Source of the DNA: an uncultured Oscillospiraceae bacterium
GTDB taxonomy: Bacteria; Bacillota; Clostridia; Oscillospirales; Acutalibacteraceae
Assembly (NCBI GenBank): GCA_900546895.1
Contig: UREO01000208.1
Coordinates: 1 to 5,505 of the forward strand
Reading direction: 5' to 3'
DNA: 5,505 bases
The notes beneath the pieces are model-generated. The model did no database searches and was not told where the DNA came from. It saw only the letters and a list, made by a program, of their open reading frames with translations. A program made the translations under genes and the position numbers. Of this stretch, positions 1 through 4,114 are shown piece after piece (the stretch's first letter is position 1; the number at the start of each line of letters is the position of its first letter).

Positions 1-52
1 AACGTAAGCCAGCTGGAAGCATCGCCGCAGGCGCTTGCCGACCGCATGGTCC
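1..52. repeat. Direct repeat copy 1 (about 51 bp, GC-rich)
   Basis: This segment matches 100-150 with three substitutions (positions 21, 37, 42) and one extra base (47). The shared core begins AACGTAAGCC and ends GGTCC. The copy starts at the window edge, so it may extend further left or belong to a longer array with a 99-bp period. Inside is an imperfect hairpin built from CGCC, GCA, GGCG. No coding potential is apparent. Confidence 0.8.
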
Positions 53-67
53 GCGCTCGGCGCGACG

Positions 68-90
68 GAGGGAGTTTTGGAGCATCCCTC
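68..90. other. Hairpin between the two direct repeats
   Basis: GAGGGA (68-73) and TCCCTC (85-90) form a 6-bp perfect inverted repeat around an 11-nt loop, within the 47-bp spacer between the two 51-bp repeats. On the minus strand it lies downstream of bioY, but it is not followed by T residues, so a terminator role is not supported. It may be part of the repeat family. Confidence 0.4.
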
Positions 91-99
91 TCACGATTT

Positions 100-150
100 A
101 ACGTAAGCCAGCTGGAAGCGTCGCCGCAGGCGCTTCCCGAACGCAGGTCC
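100..150. repeat. Direct repeat copy 2 (about 51 bp, GC-rich)
   Basis: Second copy of the unit at 1-52, offset by 99 bp. It can fold as GGAAG (115-119), bulge CGT, CGCC, loop GCA, GGCG, CTTCC. In copy 1 one base pair of the outer stem is lost (G37 instead of C136). It ends 7 bp beyond the stop codon of the minus-strand bioY, so it would form the 3' end of that transcript. There is no T-tract, so it is not an obvious intrinsic terminator. Confidence 0.8.
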
Positions 151-156
151 AAACGA

Positions 157-705
157 TTATACGGTCGGTATTAGATTTGCCTTTGTCAACGATTTGTTGA
201 TTGCCGGGGCGAGTAAAACAGAAGCGGCGACCTTGATCAGATCGAAAAGGACGAACGGGAAAACCGTGGCGGAGAGGGATTTGAGCCAGCTGACGTGCCC
301 TACGAACGCATAGAACAGGGAACCGCACAGATAGCACACGGCAAGGGCGGCGAGCATGGCCGGGACGCAGGAGGCGAGCGTCTTTCTCTTAAGAAGCTCC
401 AGAATCCACGCGGTCAGAAAGGCCATCAGCGGATAGGCGATGAGGAATCCGCCCGTTGGCCCGAAAAGCACGCCCGGACCGCCTTTGAATCCGGCGAATA
501 CCGGTAGGCCAACGGCGCCGACCAGAAGATAGACCAGCTGGGAGTATACGGCATACCGTTTCGGCAAAATCGCTCCGGAAAGATAGACCGGCAGAAGGGA
601 AAGCGACAGCGGAACCGGGGTGAAGGACAGCGGAAGGATCAGCTGCGCGAAAAGGATGGTAAGCGCGGTAAACAATGCGGTTAAAGTCAGCTGTTTTGTT
701 TTCAT
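157..705 (-). CDS. bioY: BioY, biotin ECF transporter substrate-binding (S) component
   Basis: The 182-residue hydrophobic protein fits the six-helix BioY family, which binds biotin in the membrane and works with an EcfT/EcfA energy-coupling module for uptake. The family signature is clear at residues 62-92: a VGLPVFAGF stretch, a glycine-rich turn (KGGPG) and the diagnostic GPTGGF at 82-87. The usual PFVLFDLIK segment is near the C-terminus. No ecfA or ecfT lies nearby, so it probably shares a general EcfAAT module encoded elsewhere (inference). The ATG at 705 is chosen because GGGAG (minus strand, 716-712) sits 6 nt upstream; an in-frame ATG at 711 abuts that site and a TTG at 723 lies before it. 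A BirA operator overlaps its promoter, so biotin repression is expected. No intrinsic terminator is visible downstream. Confidence 0.95.
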   Translation of the reverse strand: MKTKQLTLTALFTALTILFAQLILPLSFTPVPLSLSLLPVYLSGAILPKRYAVYSQLVYLLVGAVGLPVFAGFKGGPGVLFGPTGGFLIAYPLMAFLTAWILELLKRKTLASCVPAMLAALAVCYLCGSLFYAFVGHVSWLKSLSATVFPFVLFDLIKVAASVLLAPAINKSLTKANLIPTV

Positions 706-737
706 AAGCATCTCCCGTATCAATAGAATTTATTTCC

Positions 738-766
738 AGTATAGGCAAAATTCACTAGATTGTCAA
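738..766 (-). promoter_or_regulatory. bioY promoter (sigma-A type)
   Basis: On the minus strand, a perfect -35 TTGACA (766-761) is followed by a 17-nt spacer and a -10 TATACT (743-738, five of six matches). The start point would fall near 731, giving a short leader before the bioY ribosome binding site at 716-712. The -35 hexamer is inside one arm of the BirA-type palindrome. Confidence 0.85.
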
Positions 767-793
767 CCTGTATTTTATTTTAAGGTTGACAAT
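759..793. promoter_or_regulatory. BirA (biotin repressor) operator
   Basis: ATTGTCAACCT (759-769) and AGGTTGACAAT (783-793) are perfect 11-bp inverted arms separated by 13 nt. Written as 9-mers this is TTGTCAACC-N15-GGTTGACAA, matching the established BirA operator pattern of bacterial biotin genes. One arm contains the bioY -35 box, so biotinyl-BirA bound here would block RNA polymerase. BirA itself is not in the window. Confidence 0.9.
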
Positions 794-911
794 AGAAAAG
801 AAAGGGTCTCTAAAAAGTGAAATGACGGGGGAGTGACAACGAGAAACAAGCCAAAAACGGGTGAAAATTGGAGAAAACCATTAACTAAATCAAAATAATC
901 GTACTTTTCTC

Positions 912-940
912 TTGACACGGCGGCCTTCCTGTGGTAGTAT
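912..940 (+). promoter_or_regulatory. rplM-rpsI promoter
   Basis: Perfect -35 TTGACA (912-917), 17-nt spacer, and -10 TAGTAT (935-940, four of six matches). A start near 946 would leave a leader of about 108 nt ahead of rplM. The stretch 794-911 between the bioY operator and this promoter is A-rich on the plus strand, and I see no gene or other signal in it. Confidence 0.75.
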
Positions 941-945
941 CATAC

Positions 946-1053
946 ATGCAATTCCTTTGCGCCGTTTTTCGGTGCGCTTTTTTAAGAAAGGCAGCCCTGC
1001 CAAAAGGGCGGGGTTTTGTGATATTTTCAGATAAAATTCAGGAGGTATAAGCT
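946..1053 (+). ncRNA. Ribosomal protein L13 leader (autoregulatory 5' UTR, probable)
   Basis: The leader carries two strong hairpins. The first, GCGCCG / CGG-TG-CGC (959-977, two-base bulge, T5 loop), is followed directly by six T residues (978-983), like an intrinsic attenuator. CCTTT (954-958) and AAAGG (987-991) can close a longer stem around it. The second pairs CCCTGCC (995-1001) with GGCGGGG (1007-1013) around AAAAG and is followed by TTTT. Firmicutes rplM operons are known to carry an L13-binding leader (Rfam L13_leader); position, length and layout fit. Assignment to that family is by context and structure, not by a covariance search. Confidence 0.6.
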
Positions 1054-1482
1054 ATGTCCACCTATATGCCGAAGGCCGGCGAAGTTGAGCGCAAGTGGTA
1101 TGTGCTCGACGCAGCAGGCAAACCGCTTGGCCGCGTTGCCCAACAGGCCGCCGTCCTGCTTCGCGGAAAACACAAAGTAACGTTTGCTCCGCACGTTGAC
1201 TGCGGCGACCATGTGATCATTATTAACTGCAAAGACGCCGTGCTGACCGGGAACAAACTGGAAAAGAAATTTTATTATCACCACACCGGTTATATCGGAC
1301 ATTTAAAGGCTGTCAGATACGACACCCTTATGAGTGAAAAGCCCAGCAAAGCGATGGAGCTTGCCGTAAAAGGCATGATTCCCAGCACCACGATCGGACG
1401 TGCCGCTATGGCCAGACTTCGTTTGTTTGACGGCGAGGAACATATTCACGCCGCTCAGAAGCCGCAGATCTGGGAACTGTAA
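1054..1482 (+). CDS. rplM: 50S ribosomal protein L13
   Basis: The 142-residue product has the usual length for bacterial L13, an early-assembling protein of the large subunit that binds 23S rRNA. Recognisable blocks are the N-terminal RKWYVLDAAGKPLGRVA (residues 13-29), the KHKVTFAPHVDCGDHVIIIN block, KKFYYHHTGYIGHLK, GMIPSTTIGRAAMARL, and the C-terminal EEHIHAAQKP. The penultimate block reads LRLFDGEEHIHAAQKP where most L13 proteins have a Y-A-G-P-E-H-P-H-A-A-Q motif; this looks like lineage variation rather than damage. AGGAGG (1040-1045) is 8 nt before the ATG. It is first in a two-gene operon with rpsI 15 nt downstream, and is probably controlled through the structured leader. Confidence 0.98.
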   Translation: MSTYMPKAGEVERKWYVLDAAGKPLGRVAQQAAVLLRGKHKVTFAPHVDCGDHVIIINCKDAVLTGNKLEKKFYYHHTGYIGHLKAVRYDTLMSEKPSKAMELAVKGMIPSTTIGRAAMARLRLFDGEEHIHAAQKPQIWEL

Positions 1483-1497
1483 GGGAGGAGGATTAAT

Positions 1498-1899
1498 ATG
1501 TACGAGAAAGCACCATATTTCTATGGAACCGGCAGAAGAAAAAGCTCCGTTGCCCGCGTAAGAGTTTATCAAGGCACCGGTAAAGTGACCATCAACGACA
1601 GAACCATCGATGATTATTTCGGGCTTGACACCCTTAAACTGATTGTCCGTCAGCCGTTGGTTCTTACCAATACAAATGAGAAATTCGACGTTGTTTGCCG
1701 CGTAGCAGGCGGCGGCGTAACCGGACAGGCCGGCGCAATCCGCCACGGAATTGCCAGAGCGCTGCTCCAGTATGATTCCGAGAATCTGCGTTCCACTCTG
1801 AAGAAGGCCGGGTTCCTGACCCGTGATCCGAGAATGAAGGAGCGCAAGAAGTACGGCTTGAAAGCAGCCCGCCGCGCACCCCAGTTCTCAAAGAGATAA
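1498..1899 (+). CDS. rpsI: 30S ribosomal protein S9
   Basis: The 133-residue protein matches bacterial S9 (about 130 residues), whose C-terminal tail reaches into the decoding centre of the small subunit near the P site. The N-terminal YFYGTGRRKSSVARVR, the central GGGVTGQAGAIRHGIARAL, and the C-terminal GFLTRDPRMKERKKYGLKAARR followed by APQFSKR are all characteristic; the terminal Ser-Lys-Arg is the universally conserved end. The ribosome binding site GGGAGGAGG (1483-1491) starts right after the rplM stop and lies 6 nt before the ATG, so the two genes are co-transcribed. A strong intrinsic terminator follows 13 nt after the stop codon and closes the operon. Confidence 0.98.
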   Translation: MYEKAPYFYGTGRRKSSVARVRVYQGTGKVTINDRTIDDYFGLDTLKLIVRQPLVLTNTNEKFDVVCRVAGGGVTGQAGAIRHGIARALLQYDSENLRSTLKKAGFLTRDPRMKERKKYGLKAARRAPQFSKR

Positions 1900-1912
1900 T
1901 TTCTTCAATTTT

Positions 1913-1951
1913 ACCCGCACGGTGTGTATCCGTGCGGGTTTCTCTGTTTCA
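1913..1951 (+). terminator. rplM-rpsI intrinsic terminator
   Basis: ACCCGCACGG (1913-1922) and CCGTGCGGGT (1930-1939) form a perfect 10-bp GC-rich stem with a 7-nt loop. The following tail is T-rich (TTCTCTGTTTC), as expected for Rho-independent termination at the end of the ribosomal operon. Confidence 0.9.
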
Positions 1952-1978
1952 GGGCTTTTCGGACCCGTCAAATCAAAA

Positions 1979-2126
1979 GGGGCTGTTGCAAAACGACCTC
2001 AACGAAAAACAGTGCACAAAAAATACGTCTTGATCGGGCTTTTAAAGTCGTATCAAGACGTATTTTTTACGTTTCAAACGATTGATTGGTGCAATTGCTA
2101 TCGGGAATTCATTTTGCAACGGCCCC
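1979..2126. mobile_element. MITE-like non-coding element, 148 bp
   Basis: The ends are imperfect inverted repeats: GGGGCTGTTGCAAAACGA (1979-1996) and the reverse complement of 2109-2126, GGGGCCGTTGCAAAATGA (16 of 18 identical; flanking AA/TT extend this to 18 of 20). In the middle lies a perfect 17-bp inverted repeat (2018-2034 / 2052-2068). There is no transposase or plausible ORF. The termini resemble insertion-sequence ends with the CTGTTGCAAA core known from the IS6/IS26 group (12 of 14 against GGCACTGTTGCAAA for the left end), so mobilisation in trans by a related transposase is inferred. No target-site duplication is visible. It sits between the convergent genes rpsI and the minus-strand flavoprotein gene. 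Confidence 0.65.
2018..2068. repeat. Internal 17-bp palindrome of the MITE-like element, possible bidirectional terminator
   Basis: AAAAAATACGTCTTGAT (2018-2034) pairs perfectly with ATCAAGACGTATTTTTT (2052-2068) around a 17-nt loop. In RNA from either strand the hairpin ends in six U residues, which is how bidirectional intrinsic terminators look. The stem is modest in GC, so the terminator role is inference. It lies between convergent genes, where such a function would be useful. Confidence 0.5.
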
Positions 2127-2161
2127 TTGCCATTATGATTACAGCTCGGTTGTAATAGGAC

Positions 2162-2189
2162 CCATCCGGTTACTGTTAAAGCCGGACGG
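2162..2189 (-). terminator. Hairpin at the 3' end of the split-barrel gene (weak terminator)
   Basis: On the minus strand CCGTCCGG (2189-2182) pairs with CCGGATGG (2169-2162), an 8-bp stem with one G-T pair and a 12-nt loop. It overlaps the last codons and stop of the gene. The sequence that follows is only mildly T-containing, so termination efficiency is doubtful. Confidence 0.35.
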
Positions 2190-2571
2190 TTCTGGATTCG
2201 CCCTTCATATTACTGAAAACGGCTTCCGCTTCGTCGATGGAAAAAATCTCAAAAATGCCGTCGTCTACCCGGTACATATTGGAAAGGTAGGGAGCCGCCG
2301 CCAGCGCGGCCTGTTTGCTTTCTTTGCTGGTGCAGAAAACCGCCTTTCCCTTCAGACGCAGCCAATCGCCGGATTTTCCGGTCGTACAGATCTCGATATG
2401 GGGGTTTGCTTTCATCTGCTTATACACATTTTTTCCGTTGTTGGTGCAGAAGCAGAGCTTTCCGTCGTATTTCATGATGAACCCAAAAGGACGGACCTTG
2501 GGAACGTTGCCTTCCACCGTGGCAAGGTAAAAGGTAGAATTTTCGGTTAAAAATTGAAGAACTTCGTCCAT
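2176..2571 (-). CDS. Pyridoxamine 5'-phosphate oxidase-family (FMN-binding split-barrel) protein
   Basis: The 131-residue protein fits the short PNPOx-like split-barrel family, which binds FMN as a dimer and includes nitroreductase-like and antibiotic-resistance (Nim-type) relatives as well as many members of unknown substrate. Visible hallmarks are an N-terminal helix (residues 2-10), FYLATVEGNVPKVRPFGF (14-31), the strand-turn LCFCTNNGKNVYKQM (39-53) with NPHIEIC (56-62), and the WLRLKGKAVF strand (70-79). The C-terminal FEIFSIDEAEAVF (107-119) is also typical. The ATG at 2571 is preferred because AAGGAG (2585-2580) is 8 nt upstream; an in-frame ATG at 2577 is only 2 nt from that site. It is divergent from an HxlR regulator, suggesting it is that regulator's target. 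The substrate cannot be told from sequence. Confidence 0.85.
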   Translation of the reverse strand: MDEVLQFLTENSTFYLATVEGNVPKVRPFGFIMKYDGKLCFCTNNGKNVYKQMKANPHIEICTTGKSGDWLRLKGKAVFCTSKESKQAALAAAPYLSNMYRVDDGIFEIFSIDEAEAVFSNMKGESRTVRL

Positions 2572-2604
2572 AATCATTGCTCCTTCTTATTTGTTTATGA
2601 TATT

Positions 2605-2632
2605 ATTATAAAATAAGGAATGAAAAATACAA
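2605..2632 (-). promoter_or_regulatory. Promoter of the split-barrel flavoprotein gene
   Basis: On the minus strand, TTGTAT (2632-2627, four of six matches to TTGACA), a 16-nt spacer and a perfect TATAAT (2610-2605) precede the gene by about 35 bp. The opposite strand of the same AT-rich gap offers only weak plus-strand elements for the HxlR gene (TATAAA at 2607-2612 without a good -35). Confidence 0.7.
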
Positions 2633-2636
2633 GTAT
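2627..2636. promoter_or_regulatory. Candidate HxlR operator
   Basis: ATAC-AA-GTAT is a short dyad in the divergent gap, and its left half coincides with the -35 box of the minus-strand promoter. HxlR-family dimers are known to bind short dyads containing TAC/GTA half-sites (for example YodB-type sites). Binding here would block the flavoprotein promoter. The motif is short and could occur by chance in AT-rich DNA. Confidence 0.35.
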
Positions 2637-2665
2637 GCAGATTTTTATGACTAAGGAAGGATTTT

Positions 2666-3034
2666 ATGAGTATAGGGGAAAATGCAGTGGAACGCGAAGA
2701 AGAAATCGCGAAATGCCCGGTCACGTATGCTCTGCGGCTGATCGGCGGGAAATGGAAGCTTCCGATTCTGTGGGCGCTTAGCTGTAAGGGCGTTTTAAGG
2801 TACAATGAACTGAAACGGTGCGTTTGTGGAATCACCAACATGATGCTGTCGCAGTCCCTGAAAGAGCTGGAAGAAAACGGGCTGGTACGACGGGTCCAGT
2901 ACATGGAAATCCCGCCGCATGTGGAATATTCCCTGAGCCGGTCGGGAGAAAGCCTGATGCCGGCGCTGAACGAGCTGGCCGCCTGGGGAACGGAGCAAAT
3001 GAATATTGCCGGCGCAAAAAATTCACAGGAGTGA
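2666..3034 (+). CDS. HxlR-family winged-helix transcriptional regulator
   Basis: The 122-residue protein has the complete HxlR pattern: CPVTYALRLIGGKWKLPIL (17-35), LRYNELKR (44-51), the recognition helix ITNMMLSQSLKELEENGLV (56-74), and the wing with YMEIPPHVEYSL (79-90). The C-terminal dimerisation helix ends in LAAWG. Members sense electrophiles, hypochlorite, disulfide stress or small ligands, and usually control adjacent oxidoreductases. Cys17, just before the first helix, matches the position of the redox-active cysteine of YodB/HypR-type members; Cys40, 52 and 54 are additional. GGAAGG (2655-2660) lies 5 nt before the ATG. It diverges from the flavoprotein gene and is followed 10 nt downstream by the pentapeptide-repeat gene, so an autoregulated bicistron is likely (inference). 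Confidence 0.93.
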   Translation: MSIGENAVEREEEIAKCPVTYALRLIGGKWKLPILWALSCKGVLRYNELKRCVCGITNMMLSQSLKELEENGLVRRVQYMEIPPHVEYSLSRSGESLMPALNELAAWGTEQMNIAGAKNSQE

Positions 3035-3044
3035 AGAAAATAAA

Positions 3045-3692
3045 ATGATAAAAACGGAAGAACCAAAGCTCTCTGAGCAGTTAACGGAATCGGAAACTTT
3101 GGAAGAAGTCCTACGGCAAGCACGAGAGGAAGAGCGGGATGTGAAAGGTTATCGCTTCCGAAACGCGGTGAAAAACGGCACGGAGGCTTGCGGCACCGAC
3201 ATTCTGGACTGCTTTTTCGGAAACTGCCGCCTGGCGGAGAGCGAATTTGGCGGCCTGTATTTTGCGGATGCCGTTTTCAGCGGCTGTGATCTTTCCAATG
3301 CCGATTTCTCTAAATGCTTGCTGCGCAGGGTGCGGTTTGAAAACTGTAAGATGCTGGGCGTCAATTTTTCAGAGTCGTCTTTTGAAAGCGTCACCATAGA
3401 AAAATGCATCTGTACCTATGGAAATTTATCCTCGATGAGAATGAAGGGCTGCCGCTTTGTGGAAAGCGACTTTTCAAACGCGAGTTTTCAGCTGTGCGCC
3501 TTCAAGTCGGCCGGGTTTCAGAAATGCGATCTGACCCGGTCGGAATTTCTTCACGCACCGCTTAAAGGGGTTGATTTTACGACCTGTGAAATTGCGGGAA
3601 TCCTGCTTTCCGGGCCGGAGCTGCAGGGAGCGATCGTCACTGCGGCACAGGCCTGCGACCTGTCGAGATACTTAGGATTGATTGTACGGTAA
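3045..3692 (+). CDS. Pentapeptide-repeat protein (Qnr-like architecture)
   Basis: The 215-residue protein has a charged N-terminal region (1-55) and then 26 pentapeptides in unbroken register from residue 56 to 185. The central residue (58, 63, 68 ... 183) is almost always Phe, Leu, Ile or Met. This predicts about 6.5 coils of a right-handed quadrilateral beta-helix without loops. The C-terminus, ELQGAIVTAAQACDLSRYLGLIVR (192-215), matches in layout the dimerisation tail of Qnr/MfpA-type proteins, and overall length agrees with Qnr (about 215-218). Those proteins mimic DNA and protect gyrase from quinolones; whether this one does is unknown. The ATG at 3045 is 10 nt after the hxlR-type stop; AGGAG (3027-3031) is 13 nt upstream, a long spacing. 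An in-frame TTG at 3006 would overlap the regulator and is less likely. Confidence 0.9.
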   Translation: MIKTEEPKLSEQLTESETLEEVLRQAREEERDVKGYRFRNAVKNGTEACGTDILDCFFGNCRLAESEFGGLYFADAVFSGCDLSNADFSKCLLRRVRFENCKMLGVNFSESSFESVTIEKCICTYGNLSSMRMKGCRFVESDFSNASFQLCAFKSAGFQKCDLTRSEFLHAPLKGVDFTTCEIAGILLSGPELQGAIVTAAQACDLSRYLGLIVR

Positions 3693-3697
3693 AAGTG

Positions 3698-3727
3698 GGC
3701 TCCGGATGACCGGAGCCTCCTTTCATT
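3698..3727 (+). terminator. Intrinsic terminator after the pentapeptide-repeat gene
   Basis: GGCTCCGG (3698-3705) and CCGGAGCC (3710-3717) form a perfect 8-bp stem with an ATGA tetraloop, 5 nt after the stop codon. The tail TCCTTTCATT is moderately T-rich. It closes the HxlR-pentapeptide bicistron. Confidence 0.8.
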
Positions 3728-3884
3728 ATATATAGCATTTTTCCGGCAGAGTTCGCGCTCTTTTTGGACGGCCTTCATATACTATATATAGTGTGACTGC
3801 GTCGCGCCTTTCGGCGCTCGATTCAGCGATAATAAACGAAAACCGGTTTTTCAAGATTGTACTGCCTTTTGATGAAAAGCCGTA

Positions 3885-3916
3885 AGTGTATCAAAAACGA
3901 CAGAATTTGATACACT
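3885..3916. repeat. Perfect 11-bp inverted repeat, operator-like
   Basis: AGTGTATCAAA (3885-3895) and TTTGATACACT (3906-3916) are exact reverse complements separated by 10 nt. The arm centres are 21 bp apart, two helical turns, as expected for a dimeric DNA-binding protein reading one face. No T-tract follows, so it is not a standard terminator. The binding protein is unknown to me. Confidence 0.6.
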
Positions 3917-4013
3917 ATTTACAATAGCCGAAACTCAGGCGCAGAGCCGCTGATTTTAACCGGCCGTTCAGAAAAACGGTGCAAAAGAGTCCAAAAAACC
4001 CAATTCTTTACAG

Positions 4014-4051
4014 TGTAAACAATGCTGTAATATTTGTAACAAGTTTGTAAC
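4014..4051 (+). promoter_or_regulatory. TGTAAH cluster with an exact WalR-type box
   Basis: Four hexamers in the same orientation: TGTAAA (4014), TGTAAT (4026), TGTAAC (4035), TGTAAC (4046). The last two form TGTAAC-N5-TGTAAC, an exact match to the known WalR (YycF) consensus TGTWAH-N5-TGTWAH. The first is also half of a palindrome TTTACA-G-TGTAAA (4007-4019). WalR controls wall hydrolase genes in Bacillus, including 3D-domain YocH, and the next gene encodes a 3D-domain wall protein. However, the box is about 150 bp upstream of that gene's best promoter, which is unusually far. Confidence 0.4.
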
Positions 4052-4114
4052 TTTGATTTTCTTGCATTTTGCACAGAAAAGGCTTTCTTTGTAAGCGCAA
4101 GAAAAGGAGTATTT

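Larger units (their letters stand above)
3728..4114. other. Signal-rich intergenic region without an evident gene
   Basis: I found no convincing coding region here. It contains a perfect 12-bp palindrome ACTATATATAGT (3781-3792, echoed by TATATATAG just after the terminator), a hairpin GCGCC-TTTC-GGCGC (3804-3817), a second 12-bp palindrome AAAACCGGTTTT (3839-3850), an 11-bp inverted repeat (3885-3916), a small hairpin CCGTT/AACGG (3964-3979), and a TGTAAH cluster (4014-4051). The density suggests a regulatory region, or debris of a lost element, between the terminator and the wall-protein gene. Confidence 0.5.

Noticed and set aside
1..150. CRISPR array
   Set aside because: Only two imperfect repeats of about 51 bp with a palindrome-bearing spacer and no cas genes; this looks like a dispersed or duplicated repeat.
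786..814. Plus-strand promoter from the other arm of the BirA operator (TTGACA at 786-791)
   Set aside because: The -10 position reads TCTAAA, a poor match, and the hexamer is explained by the symmetry of the operator; rplM has its own promoter at 912-940.
1303..1746. 147-codon minus-strand frame opposite rplM-rpsI
   Set aside because: It is opposite two highly conserved ribosomal genes and shows no family features.
1971..2134. Target-site duplication flanking the MITE-like element
   Set aside because: The 8 bp on each side (AATCAAAA and TTGCCATT) do not match, and no shorter duplication is convincing.
2086..2550. 154-codon plus-strand frame across the MITE end and the flavoprotein gene
   Set aside because: It is the complement of a well-supported split-barrel gene, has no ribosome binding site worth noting, and begins inside the repeat element.
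2587..3123. 178-codon minus-strand frame antisense to the HxlR regulator
   Set aside because: It lies opposite a clear HxlR gene, its peptide is Ser/Phe-rich shadow sequence without a recognisable domain, and it would run through the divergent promoter region.
3742..3770. Second terminator from AGAG-TTCGCG-CTCT followed by T5
   Set aside because: The stem is only 4 bp and a good terminator already lies at 3698-3717.
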